Assembly: GCF_048771995.1 (NCBI RefSeq)
Contig: NC_133024.1
Coordinates: 61,772,501 to 61,836,500 of the forward strand
Reading direction: 5' to 3'
DNA from: Taeniopygia guttata
Lineage: Eukaryota; Chordata; Aves; Passeriformes; Estrildidae
Length of the DNA stretch: 64,000 nucleotides
Each line of letters begins with the position of its first letter. The first letter of the stretch is position 1. The position numbers and the translations under genes are program-made. Shown one piece after another: positions 41,133 through 53,830 of this stretch. Under the pieces are notes generated by a model. That model was not told where the DNA came from. It saw only the letters and a list, made by a program, of their open reading frames with translations, and did not search any database.

Positions 41133-41546
41133 CTTAGAAGATTCTTTGGAAGGAAGTGGAAGAAATGACTTTTTTCCAGTTTTGGATGATCTTGTGGATG
41201 CTGGAGAATCTGCAGCCATATGCATGGATTTCAAGTTATTGATGTTTTCAAGATATTTTTTCCTCAAGGCTAGCAGATCCTGTAGGTACTTCAAGCAGTC
41301 CTGAGTCTTAGCATACATCCAGTCTCTGTCTTCCTCTTTTGGCTGAAAGCAAGAGTCGATGCTGGCTGTACTTCTGCACTTTTTTAGTGGTTCACTAACT
41401 TTTTCCTGCTCACCTCCAAGGACATACATAGAAGTGCTGCGGATCAATCTCACTGCAGAACCAGCGCCATCACTGTAAGGGATGTCATCTGTCACGTTTC
41501 TTCGCTGGGAGTTGGGGTGAAATATAGAATGGATCTTTTTGAACAT
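41133..41546 (-). CDS. C13orf42: C13orf42 homologue, first coding exon with the start codon
   Basis: The ATG at 41546-41544 has A at -3 and an in-frame TGA nine bases upstream, which fixes the start. The exon encodes 138 residues: MFKKIHSIFHP at the N-terminus, a serine-rich basic stretch (RLIRSTSMYVLGGE), a DWMYAKTQDCLKYLQDLL helix, a short predicted coiled segment (LALRKKYLENINNLK) and a basic serine-rich tail. It ends at the donor TCTAAG-GTAATT in phase 0. With the other two exons it gives 795 bp including the stop (264 residues). I recognise the protein as vertebrate C13orf42, whose function is uncharacterised; it looks soluble and intracellular. A pyrimidine-rich acceptor at about 41636 suggests that this exon may begin at 41635 behind a separate 5' exon. 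Confidence 0.92.
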
Positions 41547-41855
41547 AATGTGTCACTTCCTCCCCTTTATACCTTTTCTCTTTCAGCTCCTTAATTTAAC
41601 ACTAGGTCTGGCAATCAGCAGCAGTTACCTTTGCCCTCAGCAGACAAAAAAAAAAAAATTGTCACTTACTGTAATAAGGAGAAAAAAGAAACCTATGCTG
41701 CAACCTAACCTGCATCAATTGCTTTCAGTCTAACATTGTGAGAAGCATGATGGAAACACAGAAATATCTTTTCTATTCCATTTGTGTCTGTGAAAGAGCT
41801 TTGTCCTTTCCTCTGTTTAAAATATAGTTGAGGAGGTCAAATATCATATTTTGAC

Positions 41856-42208
41856 CTTTTGTTTGGCGTCTGGTCCCCATAAAAAGCATCAGCACGGAGG
41901 CAGGAGTTCCCTCTCCCGCGACTCCTGCGCGCTCCTGGGCTCCCCTGGGCGCCGGCTGCGGGCGGACACGGGGCGCTGGCCGTGGTGCTGATCCGCTCTC
42001 GGCCGCCGCGGATGATGCTCTGCAAGAGCCGGCTGGAATCGGCCTCCACAGCGGCTAAAGTCTGGGTGGAAAAGAATAGTTTCTGTCGAGTGGAGTTCAG
42101 CTGCTGAAAGAAGTTGCTCTGGGCTTCACCCGACAGTAACCAGGAGATGGCTTCAGCTACCTGATACCACAGCGCTGCCAGGAACCAAGCGGATTCAGAT
42201 GTCAGGTT
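41856..42208 (-). CDS. Unrecognised coding-like exon upstream of C13orf42
   Basis: On the minus strand an acceptor (CTTTTTATTGAGTGTAACAG) is followed by 117 codons without a stop, reaching a possible donor (AAAAG-GTCAAA). The first part reads NLTSESAWFLAALWYQVAEA, then SWLLSGEAQSNFFQQL, then TQTLAAVEADSSRLLQSIIR, which looks helical and protein-like. The last third is GC-rich and low in complexity. The frame before the acceptor has a stop, as expected for intron. It starts in phase 0 and would join in frame to the candidate exon at 50574-50693. I do not recognise the product. It may instead be a 5' untranslated exon of C13orf42; a plus-strand frame is also open over part of it, so coding status is unproven. 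Confidence 0.35.
41880..42060. promoter_or_regulatory. CpG-rich patch upstream of C13orf42
   Basis: A dense cluster of CpG dinucleotides (for example GCGCGCTCC, GGCGCCGGCTGCGGGCGG, CGGCCGCCGCGG) lies within otherwise AT-rich DNA, 330-510 bases upstream of the C13orf42 start codon. Such patches commonly mark vertebrate promoters. It may drive C13orf42 on the minus strand, in which case the overlapping candidate exon would be its first, partly untranslated exon. Confidence 0.5.
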
Positions 42209-43816
42209 CTGTTACACTCAATAAAAAGATGCCCTGTGTAAGGGATGCTGTAAAATAAAACACTCTTCCAAAGTACTCCTTTGGTAAAATGTTGCAGACA
42301 GAAACCTAAGAATTTGTGTCGTTCCACATTAGTTGTCCTCCTAGATTGGTGCAAGAACATTTAATACAGTGGGTTTGACAATTGATTTTTGGCTGAATGT
42401 ACTGAGAAACTTCGACTATTATCAGTACACTCGAGGCATGGCTAGTATTTGTGACTACGTGTCCACATGATGTATGCTTTGGAGATAAGCAGATAGTGAA
42501 CTGAGGCAATCAACAATGATTTAAAATCAAGCAGAGATGCCCCAAAGAGTTTTCAAAAGAGTTTGTTCAAAAGAGTTTTTATAAGTGATCCTGCCCAAGC
42601 ATTGACTGCTTGAAGAAAAACAATTATTTTTTAATCAAACAGATATCACCCTGCAAACACCACTGAGCAAATTTCTTGTAATACCTCTGGAAGTGCCAAC
42701 TGAAGGCTTGCATCCGAAGATGCATAGGATCTCAACAGGAAAGGTAGCTTGGCACATAAATTTGTGCCTATTGCTTTGGGAACTCTGAAAACTGGATATT
42801 AAGCATACACCACAACCATCTCAAAATGTTTCTTTTATTTATAGCTAAAGTTAGTATGTACTTATAACAACTAAGAATTAAGGCAAACTAGGGTTTGCCA
42901 CTTTTTCTGCCTTCTAGTAGTAGCAATTCCAATTGCAGCTGAAAGCAGTCTAGAAGTTGATCTGAAATGTAGTCAGCTGTTTGGTATCTAGGACTTGTAT
43001 GGAGGTATTCCATTACTGATTCTCTCCAAAGGTCTACTCAATCCCCCAGCTAGGTAATAGATTAAGCTGACTTTATGCTAGCAAAGATCATTAGAACCGT
43101 GAAAAAAATGCGAGCTTTCTCACCAGATTTACCTGTCTGAGATAAAGTCTTGGGTCATCAATACTAACACAGAATAATAATATTCCCATCTACATATTGA
43201 TTTCCTTTTCAGAGCAAATGGCTGTAAGGGGGTTTTAATGCACTGTCCTGAGTGGGTGAGGTAAATATCTGTCACAGCCATTTCAGGGAACTTGTTTACC
43301 AAGTTAAGAAAATTATATTTTTCCAGAATAACCATATTAAAATTTTACTTAGATTTGCTGCATGGGATACTGGTCTTTGTTTATAGACATGGTACAAAAC
43401 CAGTGAGCCTCAGAGCACTCTAAGGCCTCTTAGTTTTTCTAGTCAGAAAACTCACAAATCAAGAAAATCAGTGTGAAATCAATAAAATATTGATAAAGGC
43501 CTGAATCAATAAGGTCATTGGGAACTCCACTGAGAAGCTGCTTACAGTGCCAGACATTGCCTTTCAATTGCAGATTGATTTATAAGCTCGCCTGGGCTTA
43601 TAAAGGGCTACAGGGCAAAATAAAAAACAGAACCAACCAATGAACCAGAAAATCCCCCTGAGGTTCTGTTGATGAAACCACAGGAAAAGGTGTGTCTCTG
43701 AAGAGTAAATCTGATGCTATGCACTGCATTTGAAAAACATTTCATATGGGCCATTGCTTTTCCTACCCTGCTTCAACTGAATACTGAAAACATACACTGG
43801 CATCTCACTAATTTAA

Positions 43817-43817
<1 letters not shown>

Positions 43818-43845
<28 letters not shown>
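43818..43845. repeat. Poly-A run
   Basis: A run of 28 A residues follows AATTTAAT. No LINE or SINE body was recognised upstream of it. Confidence 0.85.
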
Positions 43846-43848
<3 letters not shown>

Positions 43849-46659
43849 TTCAGGCTCTAAAGAGAGTTCTCAATTTCAAACATGTTCATTCCCAAGTTTT
43901 TTTAAAATCTTGCTGGGTCACATTAATTCTGTGCCAACATATGTGTCATTCCCATTGTTCATGCTGTTGTTTAAATAAGGAAGCATTAATAAATGCATGA
44001 AACAATACAGTAACTGCATTATATAATAGAATTTCATTTGCAGTCATAAAGGGTCATGTACAATTATTTCAGATATGAATGGTTTATTCTATGCTTTGGT
44101 AATGGGCAGTGAGACAATCTTTCCTATTGTATATTACTTTGTTTTCTTCAGAGAATCTACTGTAATTTAAATAGCTCCATGGATTTAAAAATTTAAAGAA
44201 TGAAATAAAGGATATGTTCTACTTTGTTTTCTAAGAAGAGAAATGCCCTTAGAAACTCTTTTTGAGACCTTTGCCTATAAGGCGTTTGCTTTGAAACAAG
44301 TTTCCGGGGTAGTGTTTCATTTATTTAAACTCAGTTTCCCATGTACCTGTAAGTGTTCCTTTTTAAGAAAATAACAGGGCAATTATAATTCAGCCACAAC
44401 CACAGATCACAAGTCTCCTCCCCAGAGTTACTGTTGTGGACTGAATATGCTACTGTTACCTATGACAGTTGGTAATTAGAAGTGAGGGTCTGATTCAAGA
44501 ATTATCTCCTTCTGCACAGACACTCATCAAATGCCAAATACAACTGAAGAAGAAAATTTAATTCTCTTAATTCAAAGTTCCAAATTCATGGACAGCTATT
44601 AAATCATAAATAAAGACCTCCCAAAGAAAGAGCTTGTGAGAAGCAGATCAAATAGACCAGACTCATCAAATAGACCACACTAAATATTTAATGGCATCTA
44701 AGATTACTGGCTTTGACAAGGTGATGCTCACACCTTGCTTGTTCGTTTGGCTACTTGAATCTGACTTCATTTACTCAATGCTTTTTGTTTCAAGTCACTT
44801 TTTTCCCTATTACTGCTTTCAACAAGTCTGCCTTCTTTACAACTACCACAGCAATCTAAGTTCCATTTAACAACATCCAATGACTCCCAAAACTGTTTTT
44901 TTTTAATCTAGCCCTGGTATTCTGTCAGCTCCTAATCCTTCATGATTGGATAGGAAAATCAAGTTAGAAAATCCAATATATGTGCTTTGTTTAACTAAAT
45001 TAACTACAAAGTAAAAAAAAAAAAAAACCAACCCATAAAATCAAATATACAGATAAATATACTTAAGTATTTTTATCAATACGTTATTTGTCAAAATGCA
45101 TTTTTATCTATTGAATAACATGCCAACATGCATACAAATCTATCTACTTGATAGTTAAATTTCATTATGAGTGATAAAAAGGAATGTCAAATCATCCTTG
45201 AAACAAAGTCCTGATTTCAAAGGAAATCTTTGATAAACTGTAGATGACAACATATTCTTTTCCTATCATAAAGTTTTATCAATCTGTTGTATCATATGAG
45301 TTAGGATAATACATTTTATTATATTTTAAAAATTAAAATGAGAACACTCTCTTTTCTTTTAAAGAAAAAAAAAATCCACACATAAAATATGTGAGTGGAT
45401 AGTAAAGTTACTGAGGCTTGTGCTATTTTAGCTAGCTCAGAAACTAGAACACTGTTGTCAGTCTCTGCTGAACTCTTCCACTTCTATATAGCTGCATAAA
45501 AAGTAGATTGTTTGGACAGAGCTAATTGAGAGAGTCCAAAACAGAGGAGAACAGAGTAAGCAATTTATTACAGCAAGTATCAACATTTTTCTCCCTAGTC
45601 CTTGACTATTTCCTATATTCCCTTGAAGTTCTGCAAAGACACACACATATACAGACACAAAAGATCTGGTAAATATTTAAGAGAAAGACAACAAATGCTG
45701 AGAATGCTGAGACCACAGCTCAGTTCTAAAGAAAAAATAGCATCCCTGGCTGCATATGATAGTAGTTATGAAACTTAGTGTTTCAAAGATCACACAGACT
45801 TGAAAATATGAGGTGGTGGTGCATTTCCAAACTGTAAATCAGGTGCTGATCATCAGTGCTTTTGGAGGGTGGCAAGAAACATCCACTATTAGAGGTGCAA
45901 TACCACTGGCTCCCACCTTTCAATGGCTAAAAGGGAAGATGGAAGAAGAACTGACCTTGTTATAAAGTAAAGAAGAATCCTCAAGAATGGCTATATCTTC
46001 TCTTTCAGCCCACAGATGTTCCGCCTTCCCAAAACTGCAATCAGGAACTGCTTGATATGCTTCCTCTTTTGGGAAGTTCACAAAGTATGGGAACGGGGAT
46101 CAATTCTGATGACATGAATTTTAAACATCTGTGACTGCTTCTTTGAGGCATTAATCCAGAGAAATCAAGAATGAAATCTTCATTCTCAAGAATGAAGATA
46201 AAGATTTTCATTTGAGCTGATTCAGAGGAAAATGCAGTTAAATCTCTCTGTGTTGCCCACTCATCAATCTTGATTTTTAACGGTACATACTTGAGCCATG
46301 TCAGACAACACTGACCTGTCAAGCCAGCTGAGTCAGAACATTGACTCTCCTAACAAAAGATGAATAGGTTTTTTTTTTGTAAATCTGGAACATCGTCATT
46401 CCACCTAACCTAAATTTTAATCAAAGTATTACCATTTGACTTAGATTGTTCAAAATCAAAATACACTCTCCATAAATTTTCACATGAAAGATTTTGTTCA
46501 CTGAACAGGTTTTGTTGTAGCATAAGCATAGCCTGGGACCAACAAAAGCAGTGACTCCACTCCTACCATGCATAAGAAAATAAAGAAATTCCAATTTATG
46601 TGCAGTGACATGCATGGAAAATGATTACAAAAATGAGATATCAATACTTTAAAAATATT

Positions 46660-46688
46660 GTTATTGTTGTTGTTGTTGTTGTTGTTGT
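46660..46688. repeat. (GTT)n microsatellite
   Basis: About nine GTT units. Confidence 0.9.
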
Positions 46689-49600
46689 GAAAATTTTAGT
46701 GTATATTCTGTGACAAAGTAATAAGATGAACACTAGTGAAACACACCCTGCTTTAGACTTATGTCTGTTGTTTGGTAGCCTTTTCAGAGGGTGAGAGGTT
46801 ACCACACTTATCCGCTGCTGTAGCTAACCTACTCCTTTCTTTTGTTTCCTCAAACAACCCTGCTATCATTAAAAACTCCATCTCTGTGACAAGCTTGACA
46901 GGGAACTTTGTCTTGTCTTCTGTCACACGGGATCAAGGGAGCAAGCAGTTGGCCTTACTTGTTTTGTTGGAGGAATTCATGTCCTTTTAGTGGAAACTCT
47001 GTTAGGACCTTTCAGGGCTTTGTTAGTCTTTGTTAAATTAGGTATTGTCTCGCCTCTTGAGTCCTTTGTTCCCAAAATGGCTGAAAAATTATTGTGATGT
47101 CCAGCTTGTTGTTTGTCACATCCATCACCCATTGATGGAGTCTTTGGCAAGTGAATGTAATAAATAGCCAAAATTCCTTCATGATAGCTCAATGAGGAAT
47201 AGAGGTCATAAGCAGCAGGTCTTCAAATTGGTTTATAGAATGCCAACATTTAAATGACCTGTCTGTCTTGATCTTTAACTGGATCATCTGTTACTCATTC
47301 CAGTTAAATTCTAATGCAAAATTATCCTTCCAATAAAGGATGTCCTTAGGAGGATTTATGAAAGGAGACAGTGTATCTTTGGTGAGGGCTGCCAGACTTC
47401 ATCAGTCATTCCCAGGCAAGGCCTTCTCATGAAGCCTCCAGACTTTTTCATAGGCACCCTTGGATCTCTGTTTTCCACAATTATCTCCTTCCTGCTCTAC
47501 TAACCCAGTGAAACAGGGCCAAGCTAATTTAAGTGGAAAAGGACCAGTTTGGCTGGGATATCTGAGAAAGAGGGGCTCAGTGCAAGTGAGGTATCATTTG
47601 AGCTCTAGGGAAGATGGAAAGACAGAAGAAATACATCTTCAGCACTTACCAATAATGTGATTTTTTTTCATGTTAACCTTTTTCTGCTCATATCACAATG
47701 TCTCTGGGAAAAAAAAAATATGCCGGTAAATGGTTTAAAACACAGCCTGCCCTGTCCCTGCCCCTGCTGCTACAACATAATTAATCAAAGGGGGCTTTTA
47801 TCTTTGCTATAAGTTTCTTGAACACATCTCCTAGTACATCTCCTTCAGCATACGCAAAAGCACTTCCAGAGTGAAGCAATTTTGGTCATACTAAGGAGTA
47901 CAAGGAGCCAGCCAGGACCCAATCAGCAAGGAGCAGCTACACCTGCAGTGATCCTACAAGACCTGAATCCTACAACACCATCACTACCATGAGCATGCCT
48001 CACAAGCCATCTGCTCCAACAACTACTGACATCGCTCCATGCACTGTGAGAATGAAAAAGTTTTTACTGACACTAGGTAGCTCCCTGAAGAGAAGCAACC
48101 CAAAATAGGCAAGATAATTATTAACCAGGTTTGGTAGGAGCAGTTTTTGTCACCTCTCTCTGAGTGGTCAGTAAAGAAGGAGGAGAAGACTGATTCCATG
48201 TTTTTCTTTCACATTTACCAGTTTTAACATAAAGTGTGGTAGCTGGTAAATATGAATTCTTTCTCGTTGGATAATTTGATCTTCTGCGTCTACTCACTTC
48301 CCACTTACCCAGCCTTCCACTGTTCTTGTAACACACCTGTGTATTAAGACACATTTAAATGACTGGGGGAAGAGAAGAAGAGGTGGCTACACAGCCTAGC
48401 CTACCACTTTCAAGCTAAATGCCAAATAGCATTTCCCTTATACTCCCTGTGAATAGCCAAATTATATACACAGGTGTGGCTATTTGCAGGGGCAAAGAGA
48501 GTTAAGTTGGATCCTCTGAGGAATTTTCAATCAATTAACACCTTATTCCAGAGTAGCTGATCTTTGATGTGGGATCTAAATATGAGAGGAAAAATATCAT
48601 ACTAAAGTAGTGGCTGCACAGAAGCTGCACAGAGGCCCACTGCCAACCTATTGGGCACAGGGTAGCTGCTTTGGGGTATCTAGATTCAAAAAGCCTGCAT
48701 GAAGCCCTTCGGCAACTTGCAGATGTGGACACTTAATGTGTCCCTGGTGCAGGTATTGTTTGCAGTGGGTCCATCTTTGAGATGGCTCACCAATAATACT
48801 GAAGAAAGTAACACAAAAAAAATTAAACTGTTATCTACGCACATTCTTAAAACAACCTGGAAAGTCTTTGCAAAGGAAATTTCAGCCAGGTCAGAAAAAA
48901 CACTGAGATATAGGCACAGGTGGTCATGGATGGTGAGATGGGTTCACAGCTTGGCAAGGTGTTTGCAGTAATCTGCAAAAGCAAATGACACTTTTCAGGC
49001 TAAGATACCTGTTAAATTCACAACGCTTGCAAGTCAGCTTAGTCTGTGCTCAGAGGAATATGGAGATTTTTTTATTCCTGTGCCCTGAAATGTGGCAGAA
49101 CATGTGCCTTTGGCCCAAGGTGAGCAAAACATGGAGATGCTAATTGGTTTTTTCTCTGTGACCTCCATGTCAGGCAGGAGTGAGTGAAACTAGGTTAACT
49201 GAAACAGAAGGAAATATTTATGTGAACCCTGGTGAACTGGAACAGCTGCATCTTACAGGCCTGTAATCTGAGCATCAGTACAAAATGAAAGGGACAGTCA
49301 GAGTGGCAAGGACTGAGGCAGCCAGCATTTCTCTTGTGATATTTTTTTCTAAAACCATTATTCAGAAAAAGCATCTTGAGGAAACTGTGGTATTTCCAGA
49401 AATGCACAGGCCAATATTACAGATCATATGTCTTCCAGGGCTGGCAGCAAGCAAAGGTCACTGCATCTCTGAGTCAAAATACACTCAGCAAGGACTTCGT
49501 GGAGGATTTGCAATACATACACTGAGGCTAAGCAAATACAACAGCAACATCCAGAAAAAATTGCTGCAGTGGAAATGAGCTGCAATCTATAATCTATAAA

Positions 49601-49924
49601 TCTCCCTGCATAAAAAGAAATCCAACTGTCTGAAAACATGAGGCAGCAGAAACTGAGTTGATATTTCAATTTAATTCACTTCAGTTCACCTTATTGACTT
49701 CAGCAGTATGCAGAACACTATCTTTTATCATGCAAGTGTCACTGTTCTTCATTTTTTGCATAGTCAATATGGTTATGGTTATTGATGTGCTTATGAAATA
49801 TGCACTTAGATTTCTTCACAGTTTGCCTGGATGTGTGCTTGTGAATATCAAAAATTGTTCTGTGGTATCTGAGTGGGGTTTCTTGGGGGAAATTGATGTG
49901 GTTTCAGGGGGAAATAGGTAGGCC

Positions 49925-49966
49925 ACCTTCACAAAACCCAACCTTCACAAAACCCAACCTTCACAA
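49925..49966. repeat. 16-bp tandem repeat, 2.6 copies
   Basis: ACCTTCACAAAACCCA occurs twice exactly (49925-49940 and 49941-49956), followed by a partial third copy. Confidence 0.9.
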
Positions 49967-50408
49967 GGTCACAGATCGCTTTGCAAAGTTCATTAATGTT
50001 ATGGAGCCTATAATGTCATTATATTTTCCAAGAAGTGCTCTATTTATTCCATTTCATTGGCTCATCCTGGCAGAAGTGATTATGTTGTTCTCCTTACTCT
50101 ACCTGACAACAACGTGGTTTTTTTTTTTGTTTTTTTTTTTTTTTTCTGAAAAAGGAAGTCTGAAAATCCAGGTTACTGTGCAGAGACCAGGCTTTGCTTT
50201 CTGCCTTTCCTGAGCCTGTGGGTTGGCTCATAGTACCTCAGCTACTGCCAGAACATCTGCAGAATATCCTGCCTGGCCGTACAGTAAAAGACAACACCCC
50301 TCCTTACCCCTCCTTACTGCATTAGCTTCTTGCGTGAATTGAACTGCTTGTCCCAAACTTCAGAGATGCTGGGAGTTCCTGGCTTTTTTCATTGTGTTTG
50401 TCTTCTCC

Positions 50409-50573
50409 CGAGTCAGCTGCGGCTTGGAAGAGGAGGGGGGATGCTCAAAGGACCTCGGCAGTGCTGGTGCCCGCGCTGGGCTCCTTTGGCGCTTTCGCTT
50501 TCACCGCTAGATGGGAGCCTCGGCCTCCCGAGGCGCCGCTGCGCGCCCCGGCTTCCCGGAGCAGGGGATTTAC
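50409..50573. promoter_or_regulatory. CpG-rich patch
   Basis: About 15 CpGs occur in roughly 165 bases (for example TCCCGAGGCGCCGCTGCGCG and CCCGCGCTGGG), against an AT-rich background. It could be a promoter for a plus- or minus-strand transcript or an isolated regulatory island. It directly abuts the donor of the minus-strand candidate exon at 50574. Confidence 0.5.
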
Positions 50574-50693
50574 CTGCCCCACGTCAGACATCGAAATAAC
50601 AACTTCCTCTGGGCCAAGACATTTCTTTAGCTCGTTCAGGAAAGGTATAAAACCGTATAAACCTCCCAGGTGTGGTGGTATTCTTAGGCAAAG
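50574..50693 (-). CDS. Unrecognised coding-like exon with good splice signals
   Basis: This minus-strand segment is exactly 120 bp (40 codons, phase 0 at both ends). It lies between the acceptor GTAATCTCTACAG and the canonical donor GGGGCAG-GTAAAT. The reading is LCLRIPPHLGGLYGFIPF, then LNELKKCLGPEEVVISMSD and VGQ, a natural-looking mix of hydrophobic and charged residues. The frame has a stop just upstream of the acceptor. It would join in frame to the candidate exon at 41856-42208. I do not recognise the product. Two other frames are also open here (an antisense one among them), so it remains a candidate. Confidence 0.4.
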
Positions 50694-52935
50694 CTGTAGA
50701 GATTACCGCAGCTGTATCTGTACAGGTGATATGAAGAACACAGAGGAGTGGCCACGGATTAAAAAAAGGGAAGAGAACAGAATTACTTCTCCCCTCCAGT
50801 CTCAGCACAGGAGGTGATCCCTGGTGGATAATAGCTAGGCTTGCACTGAGGTCCCCAGGGCAGCCCTGAGTTCCCAGGACATAACAGAAACAGGAGCTAT
50901 ATATTCCAATTTCCCCACAATATTTCTGTCAGCAAGCAACACATAAATGAAGAGTGAGTTTTCAATGGTTGCTATAAGAAATTACTCACAAAATGTTTCT
51001 CATGAATGAATATTTTTACTGTCTTATTTCCGAGAAGCTAAATCTGAATTTTTATGTTACGGATTCAAGGTGCTTAGGATGTATGGCTCTCATGGGAATA
51101 TTCTCTAACTGAGAAAGTAGCTCTCAGTAATGGGATATGAACTGCTGAATACTCACAATTATGAACTCAGAATTTGCTTCTGCAGAAAACTCATGTAGGC
51201 TCTTAGCCAATATTAATGAGATCAATGGGAGATATTCCTGCTCCCTAATGCCAAGCCAGATGCTGAGAACTCCACTGCTTTAGGAGACAGCAAATTCTTT
51301 TCAGTACTTATACAAAGCAAACAGAAAACACAGTTTATAGAAATTTGCTTAGAGAGTCAGAAGATGGTTTATTAGAAGAATTTCTGGTGCTCAAGCATCG
51401 TTAGTCCTTACTTTTATAAGACTCTAGAATGCTCCTTGTTTCTTGCTCTTCAATTATTTTTTAATAAAAGTGCAGGTATCTGACAATAATTTTGCTGCAT
51501 GTCTATCACTGTTTCCACACACAATGCCACAGCTATAATTTCTGTAGCGGTACTGAATTCAGCATTAGAATTAGCATTCAGTTTACATTAGATGTCATGC
51601 ATCTGCATCTGTGCAGGAACATCAGATAGTGAAAGGTCAGACCCCCGGTTCTGAGAGCAACAGACAAGGCATGGATTACATCTACCTAAATAAATTCTCT
51701 TTTTTTCCCCCAGAATATCTGGGTTTGCCTTTTATGACAGCTGGAAAGACTGTGCTCTCGCCCAGATTGAATTGTGCACTGTTCGGTGGAGCTCTAGAGG
51801 GTACAAGCTAAAATTGCCAAAAAGCACATAGCCAGTGTGGGCTATCCCAATGTGGTCATGATTGCACAGGGACATGGGCCTGTTCCATCCCACAGTCCGG
51901 GCACAGCTCTTAAAGGCTGGGCCCTGAGCTGGCATAGGCAAGCTAATTCAAGAGATTTTACTCACATTCACTGGAGTCAGGATTTGGTACACACTAGCAC
52001 AGATCAGTTCAGGTAGGAAAAAGAAAACCTATGGATTTGTTTTTGTTATAAAACAGCTGGAAATTTCATATTGCCATTTGTAAATGTATTGTGTGTAACA
52101 CAGAGAGCAGAATCAACACTTTTAAGGGCCTCACAAGCAGCTCTTTTCTCTTGGGTGGCAGCTCTTCCCTCTAGAGCTCTGCCTGGGATTAGAATTGTGC
52201 TGTCGTTACTCTAGATGTCATTAACCCCTTCTGTTCATTTAAGTCAATCTATTTTATAGTGCTGCTTGGCTTTATTTGTTGTCTTTTTTTGGATAGTGGG
52301 ACAGAAGCAGGGAGAAGTACCATCTCTGTGAAGCAATTGCATTTTGATAGGCAATACTATTCCTTATTGCAGGAAGAAGAACACACCATATAGTTGTTCT
52401 CCTGGTAGGATAAGCTACTTAAAATTTACAGGTAGTGTATCTAACATTGCAAAAATTTTACTTTTCCTGGTAAATTGTTTGTTTTGTGTAATCACAGATA
52501 ACACTGGAAATAATTGTAACTGAAATGGATGAAAAATCTTGGACTTGGTCATGGTTTCTTTGCCTACGCATTCCCATTCATTCCCTGGGTTACAACATGG
52601 TCTTGCACCAGCTGGAGTTTATGGCTAAGCTTGCCTCAACTTGAGCACTACAGGACAATAGTCCGAACTGATAATATCTAGCTTGTATACATATTTTATA
52701 TGGTAACAAGGAAAGGAAGAAGCTATAGCTGAATTGAAGAAAAACAAAACACTGAACACCAACTGATAGGAATCATGAGCAGGTGCACTATTAGAAAACA
52801 TCCTGAATTAATACCTGAAATGAAATACACGTCAGATTGCCAGTGTCTCTGTAAGAAGTGCCACTCACTCTGACAGCCATTTGGAGGAAAAAAGCAAAAT
52901 GTTCATTCTCAGCAGTATCAGCGCTGATCAAAGGA

Positions 52936-52943
52936 TGACGTCA
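52936..52943. promoter_or_regulatory. Consensus cAMP-response element
   Basis: The exact palindrome TGACGTCA, the CREB/ATF binding consensus, lies in AT-rich sequence (52920-53110) that has the look of conserved non-coding DNA. A given 8-mer is expected about once per window by chance, although CpG depletion makes this one rarer. Function is unproven. Confidence 0.3.
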
Positions 52944-53741
52944 CTATTCCATCACTGTCTATTGTGGCAGGAATTGTGTTCATTGAATGGAAAATTGTAA
53001 ATAATAAATATGCAGTAAGCTTCTATAAACAGCACCTTTTTGTCATACTAATAATTTTCAGTTTTCTGTGATTTGCAGATGTCTGAGATTTTGCAAGTGG
53101 AAAATCCACACAGGCAGAGTGGAAGCTGCTATATGTAAAGAGATGAGAATGCCAGTCTGATAACTATAACTTTAATCCATAATTGATTTCAGTTTTATTT
53201 TAATCTATAGTTATTCACACAGTCATGTGAACGTTCATTTAATGGGCCGAATTGCTGAAATTTTTTCAATTTTTTATAAGCTAACTGCTGCCTAGACATG
53301 CACCAGATTCAGTAGATTCACAATCTGTTCCTTAATCTAATTACTAATAAAGGTGTCTGCAGAAAACTTTTTTGGATTGTTGAGTTTTACAAAGTTTAAT
53401 GTTGTTTTACCAGCCAGAGATATAAGTTAAAGGCTTCACTGGTTCCAGTGTCTGATACAATTAGGTTAATGGCATGAAGCCACTGGAGTGTGGGGATGCA
53501 GGCAGACTGCTCTGTGCCCAGGAGTTAGAGCTATGGTCAAATTTGCCCTTGCTGTCAAAGAAAAGAGAATAGCAATGACAACAGTTGCTAGAAGGATCTT
53601 TCTAGAAATAAAAACTGGCAGGCTCTCCTTGTACGCTCATGCCCATAGGCAGCTGTCCTACAAAGTGCTCGCACTTCCTAGAAATTTCAGCAGGTTTTTC
53701 TGGCCATGGGTAGAGAACTTTTCAGAAAGAAAAAACAACCT

Positions 53742-53830
53742 CCCCCCTCCCCCCCCCCCAAAAAAAAAAAAAAAACAAACAAAAAACCAAAAAAAACCAC
53801 AAACCAAACCCCCCAAAAAAACAAAACCCA
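53742..53830. repeat. C-rich then A-rich low-complexity tract
   Basis: A run of C residues passes into poly-A with interspersed CAAAC and CCAAA units. Confidence 0.85.

Larger units (their letters stand above)
42209..50408. other. Unannotated DNA, no gene recognised
   Basis: AT-rich DNA with poly-A runs at 43818-43845 and 45013-45027, a (GTT)n microsatellite at about 46660-46688 and a 16-bp minisatellite at 49925-49966. No exon was supported. If the candidate exons on either side belong together, this is an intron of about 8.4 kb. Confidence 0.4.

Noticed and set aside
41566..41571. Minus-strand TATAAA 25 bases upstream of the C13orf42 ATG
   Set aside because: A start site set by it would fall at or beyond the ATG, leaving no leader. 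It is more likely coincidental within the 5' UTR.
48290..48340. A tiny minus-strand exon-like pattern (acceptor ACACAG and donor GG-GTAAGT)
   Set aside because: The implied exon is under 30 bases and nothing around it supports a transcript.
50392..50817. A 141-codon plus-strand frame across the CpG patch
   Set aside because: It is Arg/Pro-rich in the way expected of CpG-rich DNA and has no recognised domain. The minus-strand reading has better splice signals.
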